A DNA stretch of 64,000 nucleotides. Source: Rutstroemia sp. NJR-2017a BVV2 (lineage: Eukaryota > Ascomycota > Leotiomycetes > Helotiales > Rutstroemiaceae). The DNA lies in contig NJPS01000006.1 in assembly GCA_002946415.1 (NCBI GenBank), positions 1 to 64,000 of the forward strand. The letters are read 5' to 3'. Positions 54,397-64,000 of the stretch are shown piece by piece. Under the pieces are notes generated by a model. It saw nothing but the letters and a program-made list of their open reading frames with translations, was not told the DNA's origin and did no database searches. Made by a program: the position numbers and the translations under genes. Numbering within the stretch: the stretch's first letter is position 1; each line of letters opens with the position of its first letter.

Positions 54397-56555
54397 ATGA
54401 ATGTCGACAGCAAGTTCACAAGTCACCGTCGTTTTGATACTCCGTTCTGGCTTCTCAACATGTTACCAGCCTTGCGCATTAGGTCTCATGTTGACATGCA
54501 ACACAATGACGCTGTACGACCGGCCGAATTTAATGATGATGAATACAACCGCGAAGTTTTACAATTGGAGGGAAAGGGACAGACGGAAACCCTCTTGGAC
54601 GAAGGACTTAACAAAGAGGCGGAGAAGTTGGGAATTTCCATAATGGAACCTACCACCATCCTCGAAGATTTAATAGAAACTTCATTCTCCGACTCTGCAG
54701 CCGCCGATTCGGACCACACCCGGACAGCCTCGTCGGTCTCGCAAAATAGCAGCTCGACGGGTTTGACATCAAGGTCTTCGACAGAGAATTTGGAAAATTC
54801 TTCGACAGCACCCTTCTGCGGGAAAAGGTCGACCTCGAGGAGGAGCTTGTCTTTTCATGATTACGAGAAATACTTGGAGCAGATCGATGAACAAAATACC
54901 AAACCAGTACCTCCAGTGCCTGCGATTCCTCCTTCCGAACCAGCAGTGTCCCTCTTCTCTGTATCCACAAGGCGATCGTATGCAAGTTTTAAAAATGGGC
55001 TGAGGAAGAAGATCTTCGCAAGGAGGAGCAGGGAATGCGGAGAACAAGTGATGTAAGATATACTTATTTGGTTTTAGGAAAGCTGGCTGATTTAATTCAC
55101 AGTTCTTGTATTTGCTGTCGAGAAGATTTCAAGGCTCCGACCGCTATGCGTAAACTTCCTTGCGCTCATAATTACTGCGAAACATGCCTCCATATTCTCG
55201 TCACTCAGGCCCTTACAGAAGAATCGAAAATGCCTCCACGATGTTGCAGTCAACCGATACCGGGACCTATAATCAAATCCGTATTAAACAGGGAAGAACA
55301 AAGTGCATTCATGAAGAGTGTCTTGCAGTTTAGTACGCCTTGGGAATCGCGAATTTTCTGTCCGAATACGGCTTGTGGCGAGTTTATCTACAGACGCGGC
55401 AAGATTGACCCCAAATCCCCATTTGAGGTTGTGTGCCGGAATTGTCAAACCAAGGCTTGCTCGACATGCAGGCGGGCAGCGCATCCCGTGGGACAAGATT
55501 GCCCTGCAGATTGGGAACTGGACGCTGTACTGAAAATGGCTAAGAGTGCTGGATGGCGTCGCTGCTACAAATGTAGGACATTGGTAGAACTTGCTCAAGG
55601 TTGCAGTCACATCACTTGTCGATGCAAAGCGCAGTTCTGTTATATCTGTGGCGCGGTTTGGGATCCGATGGTTGGGTGCCCAAATTATTGTAATGGTGAT
55701 GAGGTCCTTGAACGTCGACGTCTCGAGGAGGAACAACGTATCGCGGAGGAAGAGAAGGTGAAGAAAGCTAGGGAGGCGGTGGAGAAGGCAGAAGCGGAGG
55801 AGAGGATAGCTGCTGAGACACGAACTCGAGAAAGCCTTACCTTGAATAAATTAAGGGCTCGCCAAATCAACGAACGAGATCGATTCTGCGCCTACGAGCG
55901 TAAGAAGAAGTGGATTATGTGGACTCGCCATGGTCAAGCCAAGATCGATGTTTTGGAAGGATATGCAGATCTCACGGCGAAGATGAAGGAACGCCATCAA
56001 CGGACAGCGACACATTTGGAGGATAGACAAGTTGGTGCAGAGATGGAATTGCGGGCAACGCTTAAACAGAGTGAAAGGAGTGTTCAGATCCGTCTTAAAC
56101 ATATGGAAGCATATTGCAATGGACTTGGACGCCAATCGGGTCTCGCGCAACGGGTTGTCACTGAAAAGGATCTCCGGGAGTTAGGACAACAGTACAATAT
56201 CCGCGATGATTTGGAACGACTCCATCAAGCTAAGATCAACGTCATGCGGGACAAGCAAGCGAAACAAATGGAAAATCTGAATACTCGACAAGAAGAAGAA
56301 CTCACCAGATTGGCCGCTAAACAGAACGAAGAACTAGAAGCTTTGGACGAGGTACATTCTGCAGAGGAAGAGGCTTTCATCAGACTATTTACGGAACGAA
56401 AAGTTCGACTAGTACGGAGATGGAATATTGTCGAAGAGCTGGAACGAAATAAATTAGAAGAGATCAGAGGAGCTCGATTCGCGCCAATGCCTCCCATTTC
56501 GTGGCCGGAAACTAAGGCCTCGCAAAATGTTGGACTGGAAGCGGTTCATGAGTAA
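54397..56555 (+). CDS. RBR-type E3 ubiquitin ligase (RING-IBR-RING)
   Basis: Exons 54397-55052 and 55103-56555, about 702 residues. RBR ligases take ubiquitin from the E2 onto a RING2 cysteine before passing it to the substrate. RING1 begins right at the splice: CICCREDFKAPTAMRKLPCA, then HNYCETCL. The IBR has IFCPNTACGEFI and CRNCQTKACSTCRRAAHP. RING2 is CYKCRTLVELAQGCSHITC, then RCKAQFCYICGAVW; the Cys in QGCSH is the catalytic one. The N-terminal ~220 residues are Ser-rich and disordered. The C-terminal ~290 residues are a charged helical region (EEEQRIAEEEKVKKAREAVE) and long coiled coil. The start is uncertain: ATGs at 54397, 54460 and 54496 share the frame. A long 5' leader precedes it. 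Confidence 0.9.
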
Positions 56556-58459
56556 ATGATTCCTCGGAAGTTTTGCGTTCTTTGGCTGCATGCATATTCA
56601 TACATTTTCACATGTGTGAATCGATTTTGGCATGACTTCAACCAGCGAGAGGAATTTTTCTTGCAAGCAATTTCTCTGGACTCCAGTTGGGGATTATATG
56701 GGTGGACTTGGCGCTTTGGGAGGGGATATAAATCTCTTTTCGATCGTCTTATTTTCTTTTCAAAGATGTTAATATTAATGCATGAGTGAATATATCCTCG
56801 GTTCAGAAGGATCCTGGGTCGTATGGTTAATGAATGGGGATAAAAATGAGATCAGATGAATACGAATGAGATGGGATAAGATAAAAGGATCGATTATTTG
56901 GGAGGAATTTTGCTTTTTTGAGGTGGATGAGATATATGGATATATGGATAGGGGAGATATGAGATGAAAAAGCTCAATGGATGGACGAGCAGTTTTGAGA
57001 TGGAATAGGATGAATGGATGGATGGATTGGGTTTGGGGATGGGATTGTTATGGTATTCGGGATATGGAGGGACGGGGGATGGATGGATGGAGTATATATA
57101 CCCAGTTTCTTGTTCTTGTTTTGTCTCTTGATATTTTGTGGAAGTAGGTTGTAGGTAGTAGGTAGTAGGTAGTAGGTAGTAGGTAGTAGGTATGTTTTAC
57201 ATTATATTATATTTATATTATATTTTGTATGACATGCTATGATATTATCGGCTCTGGTGAATGAATGGGCGTGATCGTGATTGAGACGTGATATCATGAG
57301 CTGAGTTTGGTGTTTGTATTCAATACTGACTGACTAACTCAACTCTCGATGGATGCATATGTAGAGGAGTTACTTACCGTATCTGAATGCAATATACGCA
57401 ACTAACCAATCTATCAATCTGTGAATCGTATATCATCCCTTCTGCTCTGCTCTACTCTCGCCTCATCTTATTTCGTCTCACCCTCCTTCACACTACCATT
57501 GTTTGCTGCTTTTGCTGTTTATGGGGGAGGGGTAGACACAGGGTAGGGAGAGAGGGAGAGAGGTATGACTCGTGCGTCTGCTTGCTTGATACTTGCTACT
57601 TGCTGCTATTGTACTGGATTCATTGGGGCTTGGAATGTCTGCTTGCATAGGTGTATGTATAGTATATTATGCACGGTGCCTTGCATGTTAGCTTGGCTGG
57701 CTGAGCTGCCGGGGTAGCTGGTTAGGGAAGATATAGCTAGTCGGGGAATTTATAGTAAGGGAGCTGGGAGATGGAGGTTGAGATGGATTCTCACTTCTAC
57801 TTGGAGAGCAGGAGAGGCAGGGGGTTGGGTTTGATCTCGGGGATGGGGGATGTAATTAGTATATAAGTACTACTTGACCCATTTTTAAGAGGTTGTGTAT
57901 AACTACCTCGTGATATTAACTAGCTATGATAGACGTATATTAGTAAATCTTATATATGTTTCGCTGGGTGGAAGGACATCGGAAATGCAATGCGGGGTAT
58001 CCGAACGCCGACCCGCGGCAATGGGACGGGGGAGGGGTTATTACCCCGCCTTTTTCTTGGGTTGGGGCCGGGGTTTGGGGTGGTGATGGGTGTATATAGG
58101 TGGTGCTGTGGGGGTTGGTTTTTGTTTGATGATGGTTGGGTTATGTGATTGAGGCATTTTACTTAAGGAAAGAAAGAAGTAAGGAAGAAGGAGGAGAGAG
58201 GAATTGTAGATTTATTTATCGACTGAATCGTTTATTGAGAGGAGTTTTCTGGGGGAAGATAACTGCGACTGGCTGGAGAGAAGAGTTAGTTAGGAGATCG
58301 TCAAGCGCATGGAGATAGGAGTTAAGCTCAATCTACCATATAAAAAGTGTTGAACCAGGTAGTAAGTGATTTTCTAAGTCGACTCGACTCGCCTTGTATT
58401 CATCAAACAAAGAAAAGAATAGGGAAAGAAGTCTTGGTGTTGGCGCAGAGGAGTTCAAC
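56556..58459. promoter_or_regulatory. 1.9-kb gene-free region with simple repeats
   Basis: GATGGAT- and GATAT-rich stretches cover 56,850-57,090, and a (GTAGGTA)n repeat lies at 57144-57192. No convincing gene. Confidence 0.5.
57144..57192. repeat. 7-bp tandem repeat (GTAGGTA), about seven copies
   Basis: Units are almost perfect; the first carries a T in place of A. Confidence 0.85.
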
Positions 58460-60700
58460 ATGCCTTTTGTTGCAGAGAAGATTCATATTCCGGATACGGA
58501 TCTGTGGAGTACGTTGTTTGATCGAGGTGATAGACGGTTTCCTGATGATCAAGGTGTGTAATTTGTATTTCTCTCTCATTTTCTCTATATTCATATTCAC
58601 CTTCATCTTCACCAATTCCCCCCTCTCTCGCTCTCTTCCCCTACTAACATCTAACCCTCCCCAACCACAGTCCTCTACACTAACCCCGTCACCTCCCGCG
58701 CCCACACCTTCGCACAACTCCGCAGCACAACAATCGCATTCGGAACCGGGCTGCGCAAATATCTGAACTTCAGAAAGGGAGACGTGCTGCTGATCTACGC
58801 GGGCAATTGTATCGATACCCCGATCGTGACGTGGGGTGCGCAGTGGATTGGTGGGGTGGTGAGTCCGGCGAATCCGGCGTATACGGTGGAGGAGTTAGGG
58901 TTTCAGGTGCGGGATGTAAGTTTTTTGTGGTTTTTGTTTTTGTTTTTATGGGCTGTGGAAAGGGGAGGAGGGGGGTAGATGGGGGTGCGGGGAGTGTGAA
59001 AGGGGTGGGTGGGAGACTTTGGAGGGGAAATGTGGTGGGTGGTTGGGAGGGAAGTTTATATGTGAAGAACCTCAGTGGAATATGGGATCTGAAATGGGCT
59101 GGAGAATAGTACAGAGCGGGAGTTGAACTGGGTACGCTTGCTAACCAATATAAAAATTAGTCTGCAGCGAAAGTCATCGTAACACTCCCACACCTTCTTC
59201 CCAAAGTCAAAGAAGCCATCCGCAGTTTAGAAAACTCTCAAACCATCGCACAAAACAGCATCACAATCCTCCTCCAAGGCGACGAAGCCATACCTCCCGG
59301 CGAGCAAAGTTTCCGCACAATCCTCGTCCCATCATCTGACTCGCAGCACGGATGGAAGGAGACCATTAACCCGAGGAAAGACCTAGCATACCTAGTATAC
59401 AGCTCTGGCACAACTGGACTCCCCAAAGGTGTTATGCTAAGCCATCACAATGTCGTTGCAAATCTGCTTATGGTTACGTCGAGAGAGGGGACAATGATGA
59501 GTTGGGAGAAGGATAGGATTCTTAGTGTTTTGCCTTTTTATCATATATATGGTTCGTGTGTCCGTTCTTTTGGAAATATGCGGAGAGTGATAGTAACAGA
59601 GACAGGTCTTCAATGCATACTGCAGGTCCCCTGCTATACAGGCGTTCCTACCATTGTTATGGAATCGTTCAATCTCCCCTCGTTTCTGTCAATTATCCAG
59701 GATCATCACATCACCTATACATACGTCGCACCCCCAATAGTATTGCATCTAGCGAAATCACCCATAGTAGACGAATATGATCTTAAGAGCTTGAGATCGA
59801 TAGTTTGTGGTGCGGCGCCACTGAGCAAGGAGTTGATTTTTGGAGTGAGAGATAGGTTGGGTGTGGAGGTCAAACAGGCATATGGGTTAAGTGAGACCAG
59901 TCCGGTTACGCACATACAGGTAAGTCTTACAGTATCCTTACTTCAGCATATAGTTCCAACTAATTCCAATTCTCTTCTCACACGATCCTGCATCTTAGTA
60001 AACAAAGAAAAGCTAACCCAATCCCCAGCTCAAATACGACGTCGCCCTCGGCTCCGTCGGCCCGCCCCTGCCCAACCAAACCATCAAATTCATGAGCTCC
60101 TCTTCACCCCCAGAAGAAGTCCCCCCCGGAACAGAAGGCGAGATCTGGATCTCCGGCCCGAATGTCTTTCTCGGGTATCACAACAATTCCGCCGCTACCA
60201 CTGCTTCTTTAGCCCCGAATGATGACGCAGACGGACACCCCTTTTTCAAAACAGGCGACATAGGCTACGCCGACGAAAACGGAAACATGTACGTAACCGA
60301 CCGCGTCAAGGAGCTGATCAAGTACAAAGGCTATCAAGTTGCACCAGCGGAGTTGGAAGGGATACTGATTACAAGAGAAGAGGTGGTGGATGTGGCTGTG
60401 GTGGGGAAATGGGATAGGGCGAGGGAGACGGAGGTCCCGGTTGCGTTTGTGGTGGGGAAAGGGGAGCCGGGCAGGTATGGGGAGAGGGAGGGGAGGGAGA
60501 TTGAGAGGTGGTTGGAGGAGAGGGTGGCGGATTATAAGAAGTTGAGGGGGGGCGTTAGGTGGGTTGGAGAGATACCGAAGAGTGCAAGTGGGAAGATTTT
60601 GAGGAGGGTGTTGAGGGAGGGGTTGAAGAGGGAGGGGGAGGAGGAGGGGGAGGAGGAGGGGGAGGAGGGGGGGGAGAAAGGGTTGAAGGCGAAGTTGTAG
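58460..60700 (+). CDS. 4-coumarate-CoA-ligase-like acyl-CoA synthetase, peroxisomal
   Basis: Five exons (58460-58553, 58671-58915, 59161-59551, 59606-59919, 60029-60700), 571 residues. It belongs to the adenylate-forming (ANL) superfamily and should activate an aryl or fatty acid as AMP ester, then CoA thioester. The N-terminus FVAEKIHIPDTDLWSTLF matches fungal 4CL-like proteins. The P-loop motif YSSGTTGLPKGVMLSHHN lies near residue 193. Others are LPFYHIYGLQ, KQAYGLSETSPVTH, GEIWISGPNVFLGY, FFKTGDIGYADENGNMYVTD and RVKELIKYKGYQVAPAELE. The catalytic lysine is K537 in PKSASGKILRR. The protein ends in AKL, a type 1 peroxisomal signal, after a Glu/Gly low-complexity stretch. Fungal homologues serve beta-oxidation or secondary metabolism; no partner genes lie nearby. 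Confidence 0.95.
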
Positions 60701-61404
60701 GGAGAGGGAGTGGAGAGGGAGTTTGGTGTTAGAAATATGATTGAGATATAGTATATGGGTTAGATATTGCAACACGTATATATCAAACGTAATGGATTGA
60801 TCAGTTATTGTGCAAAATGACCCATTGAGATGCGATACTCTCATGTCAACCAGAATAGATAATTCTAGACTTGAAATTCGGAGGCAATACAGTTTTCTCA
60901 TTACTGTTGATCTCGATGCTAAAAGATCCATAATCCGACTGTTTCTGGGTGTGTATAATGGCGGTTTCGTCGAGCGATTACGACCCTTGGGAAATATCAC
61001 ATGATCTAGTTGATCGGGCTCATTCAAGTTTTTACCCGTCACGACTACATTCTCACAAACTCAGACAAACATGCCATCAATTTCATATATCAATACAAGC
61101 ATACATAACTCCATCACTTCAAGTGAAATACTGTAGCTTCCATACGACGTCCTTTGATTTTCAAGATACGATTTCGCTAATATACAGATCGCTGTCGCTC
61201 GACTTTCCTCGTCTCCGTCTATCAATAACCAATGCGCCTCCAAACTCCAACGCCCAATGCCCAATTGCCAGTCCTTTTATGTCCAGAGATGTACAGTTTT
61301 AATTCGAGTCGATCAGACAACACGAATTCAGCCCAAGCAGCAGCGCAACTTTCAGGCTCCTAGTGTTTTTCACGAGTTTTAAGAAACCCCAGAATCGCCT
61401 CCAC
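60701..61404. other. Intergenic, tail-to-tail spacer
   Basis: No gene is seen between the acyl-CoA ligase and the small spliced minus-strand gene. Confidence 0.5.
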
Positions 61405-61700
61405 CTAGGATTTTTCCTGTGCTTCGTCGAGCTCCTCAAGTTCAAGAGCCTCCGAGCTTTCCTCACTAATTACACTTAGTAGTCCCGGCTTCTCTGCGCG
61501 TTGCATGTTCCTTTCACACTTCCGGGCTTTCTCCGCTCGACGATACATCTAGAAATCCTTCATCAGCCAGCAATCTAGTGAAGTTAATGTCGTTCACATA
61601 CCAGTCGGCGTTCATGTCGTGCGAGCGCAGCCTTCGAAAGATCAGTCTTGTGGGAACGTATTCTGACATGGCATTCGGCACGTTGAGACTTGGAGGGCAT
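61405..61700 (-). CDS. Small spliced hypothetical protein (80 residues)
   Basis: Exons 61602-61700 and 61405-61548, joined across a 53-nt intron with canonical ends (GTATGT donor, TTCTAG acceptor), give 80 residues. Both exons are too short to stand out alone. The first half is basic (MPSKSQRAECHVRIRSHKTD, then ARHERRLMYRRAEKARKCER). The second half is acidic (SVISEESSEALELEELDEAQ). I do not recognise the family. The clean splice, charge pattern and good start context argue for a real gene. It might be a small nucleic-acid-binding or chaperone-like protein, but this is not shown. Confidence 0.6.
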
Positions 61701-62705
61701 AGTCTTGATAGACGTCGATGAGTGTCGATATCGCGTACGCTCTAAGTAGAGATCGATACTGCTGTGATTGCAATCGTAATTGTCGAGTCGGTTTCAGATT
61801 ATGTTTGTAAAGATGGGTGGTGTTGAATAGTCTCTAATGATATATGGCAGTTGTTATTATTATTGATAATGGTTGTTGTTTTGTCTAGAAATGTCTGCTT
61901 TTACAGAACGAAGAATATATCATCGCAGCTAGGAAGACTCGTACCTTCATTACATGATATCGAGCAAGAAAGTTCAACAGACTTGAGCATTCTTTCCTTT
62001 CGTGGGAATTGCTCAGAGGAAAGGACGTCAAAAGTTTGGCGTTCCTTCTTCATGAGGAAGCCTCGAGCGGCCATCGTAAAGGCGAGATTTGTGTGTAAAA
62101 TAATGAAGATGGCACTTGCCATTTTACCGCTCTGCTACGTCTTCTTGACTTTCTCTGCAGCCTTTCCTAGAGTCTAGTTTACATATGGGGTTGGACATCC
62201 ATGCTAGAACCGACATTGCTGCGCACTGGCATCCATCCACTGTGATGACAAATGGTAGGAATATTCCAGCAGAGGAAGATCACCTCACTGTTCTCTTTAT
62301 CATAGCCATTGTCATTATCCCTAGCAACGCAAATAAGGTTTAATTTCCGAGAATGTCCCACAGTGCTCCGCTGCAGATTTTATTGTCAGCAACAAGAACC
62401 GCTTTTCGGCCGACCGGCGGTGCACATCGCTGACTGCGCATAAGCCAACGCGCCATTGTCGGCCGCATGGCCGCTTACCCACTGAAACCCCCTCTATACC
62501 TGATGGCAACGATATTATTAAGGAGCAGAAAAGTATATAATTCACAGGAATGTTCCCTCAGCTATTTCATATCATCAAGAAGTAATCAGTCTCTGGTTTT
62601 GGCTTATCTTGCCCTGAATATTCTACATTTTCTTGCCCTGAATACTCTACATTTTACTTGCGGTCTCCTTCATCAGCAAATAGTATCACATCAATACCAC
62701 AGAAC
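61701..62705. promoter_or_regulatory. 1.0-kb divergent promoter region
   Basis: Between the small minus-strand gene and the SDR. A TATATAA box at 62534-62540 lies about 165 bp before the SDR start. There is a near-perfect 19-20 bp direct repeat around 62,610-62,655 (CTTGCCCTGAATA followed by T/C and TCTACATTTT). Open frames here are not convincing. Confidence 0.5.
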
Positions 62706-63749
62706 ATGTCTTCCAACATTAAGATCGACGCAAGCCTGCCAGCTAATACAGTTTGGTTCAGTAAGTCTGCCTGTAGATTGCAATGCACGGACCGAATCTA
62801 AACTCCCTCATAGTTACCGGCTGCTCGTCAGGAATTGGAAAGTCTCTTGTCCTTGAGATACTGAACAATACCAATCACTCTATCATAGCCACTGCACGCA
62901 ACACTTCATCTCTCGCATATATCCCTGAGTCTCAACGTGTTCTTATACTCGCCCTAGATGTCACCTCCGCATCTTCGATCTCTACGGCTCTTTCCTCGGG
63001 TCTTTCCACTTTCAAGCATATTGATATTCTTGTCAATAATGCCGGTTATGGTATTCTTGGCGACACTGAAACCATCCCCGATGATGCCGCCCGCAAGGTC
63101 TTAGAGACGAACTTCTGGGGCCCTGTCAATCTCACCAAAGAAGCCGTAAGGATTTTCAGGGAAGTCAATGGGCCAAAAGGCGGGATGATCGTGCAGGTGA
63201 GCACCATGGGAGGAGTTGTAGCTTTTGGTGGAGAGTCTTTCTATCATGCAAGGTTTGTACCTATCTATCTTCTCTATCATACCTAAGGCACATCTTATCA
63301 TATAAAATCTGACAAAAAAAAGCAAATTCGCCCTCGAAGGCTTTACTGAATCTCTTTTCCACGAAATCCCTGCCAATTGGAACATCCAATTCCTAATCAT
63401 TGAGCCTGGCGGAGTTAAAACTAACTTTGCGGGCCCATCACTCATCCGGTTCCCACCATCACCAGCATATTCCGATCCATCCTACCCAACACGTCAGCTT
63501 GAAAGATTTCTTGAAATGCCGGAATTGCATCAAAACATGTCTGATGCCGATAAAGTTGCGAGTATTATGCTGGAGGCAGTGGCGTTGAAGAAGCAAGGTG
63601 GATTGGGGTTGAGGTTACCGGTTGGCGTGGACGCGTGGACTTATATCAAGGGAAAGCATGAGAGAGAGGTGGAGGAGGTGGAGAAAGTGAAGGACTTGAG
63701 TTGGAAGACGGAGAATGAGGCTATATTGAAGGATATTGGATTCTTGTGA
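62706..63749 (+). CDS. Short-chain dehydrogenase/reductase
   Basis: Exons 62706-62760, 62814-63252 and 63323-63749, 306 residues. The dinucleotide loop is TGCSSGIGKSL, followed by ALDVTS and VNNAGYGILG. The active site is split by the second intron and reads YHASKFALEG (Tyr, Lys), with a catalytic-type Ser in VQVSTMGG. LIIEPGGVKTNFAG follows as the cofactor-binding loop. The 17-beta-HSD-like classical SDR type (NADP-preferring) is common in fungi. Substrate is unknown. It is less similar to the 14.2-kb SDR than expected for a recent duplicate; the two differ in N-terminus and C-terminus. Confidence 0.9.
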
Positions 63750-64000
63750 GATCTGGCGTGGAGATTGACATCTTGTTGGGGTTGTTAGGATAGTTGTATA
63801 ATGAAGATTTGATATAGTTGATACGTATTCTAGGTTTCCATATAGCCCCGCGTTCGACAATCGAGAGACCTTGTGATACGAAAATGTACCATTGCATCTG
63901 TATATGATCGTCAGAGATATTCAAGCGGTGTAGTCTGTGGAAAAGCTCACCGATCGATGCTCAATCCAGACGTTCGGTGACACCTCCCAAATCCACTACT

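Noticed and set aside
61851..62177. 108-codon plus-strand frame with hydrophobic ends
   Set aside because: No conserved pattern and no ATG context; overlaps an open minus-strand shadow frame.

Overview
The window is nuclear DNA from a filamentous ascomycete (Pezizomycotina). Almost every gene is broken by short 48-120 nt introns with GTANGT-type donors and a CTNA-like branch site. The gene content is typical of mould fungi: a fused alpha-beta tryptophan synthase, AA13 starch-active LPMO, GT25 glycosyltransferase, allantoate-permease-like and DHA2 MFS transporters, and NLR-type N-terminal domains. The flavour suggests Leotiomycetes, but that placement is impression only; no ribosomal or barcode locus is present. 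No CRISPR array, insertion sequence, bacterial operon, tRNA or rRNA gene was recognised.

Layout. 0.6-2.9 kb: amino-acid permease (+) with GATA sites upstream. 3.4-5.5 kb: a G-alpha-like GTPase fused to a STAND/NLR-type N-terminal domain (-). 5.9-6.3 kb: a small Cys/His and Lys-rich protein (-). 7.7-10.1 kb: tryptophan synthase (-), sharing a promoter with an SDH assembly factor (+, 10.5-11.0 kb). 11.4-13.7 kb: an SRR1-like protein and a tail-anchored, proline-rich protein (both +). 14.2-15.5 kb: SDR oxidoreductase (+). 16.2-17.5 kb: conserved membrane protein (-). 18.6-28.4 kb: four MFS transporters of four different subfamilies, one after another. 29.1-30.0 kb: one-pass surface protein (-). 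31.1-32.3 kb: GT25 glycosyltransferase (+). 33.0-34.5 kb: broken NLR/ankyrin gene (-). 36.1-37.8 kb: SH3 protein (+). 38.2-39.2 kb: twin-CCCH zinc-finger protein with a regular tryptophan (WG/GW) array (+). 40.8-42.2 kb: AA13-CBM20 LPMO (+). 43.5-46.3 kb: two Ser/Thr/Pro-rich surface proteins, convergent. 47.9-48.9 kb: CENP-O/Mcm21 kinetochore protein (-). 49.5-51.6 kb: acetyl-CoA transporter (+). 54.4-56.6 kb: RBR E3 ubiquitin ligase (+) after a 2.8 kb gene-free stretch. 58.5-60.7 kb: 4-coumarate-CoA-ligase-like enzyme with a peroxisomal C-terminus (+). 61.4-61.7 kb: an 80-residue spliced small gene (-). 62.7-63.7 kb: second SDR (+).

How the genes relate. This is ordinary mixed chromosome rather than one biosynthetic cluster. 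Local themes are nitrogen and amino-acid supply (permease with TGATAAG sites, tryptophan synthase with a TGACTCA element, allantoate-permease-like gene with a paired GATA motif), a transporter-rich block, and surface or secreted proteins at 29-46 kb. The observations most worth following are the WG/GW zinc-finger protein (possible Argonaute-hook protein), the NLR-domain/G-alpha fusion that lacks the catalytic glutamine, and the decayed NLR/ankyrin gene.

Exon borders were placed by hand from GT..AG signals and checked so that the summed exon lengths keep frame. Start codons are less certain than splice sites.
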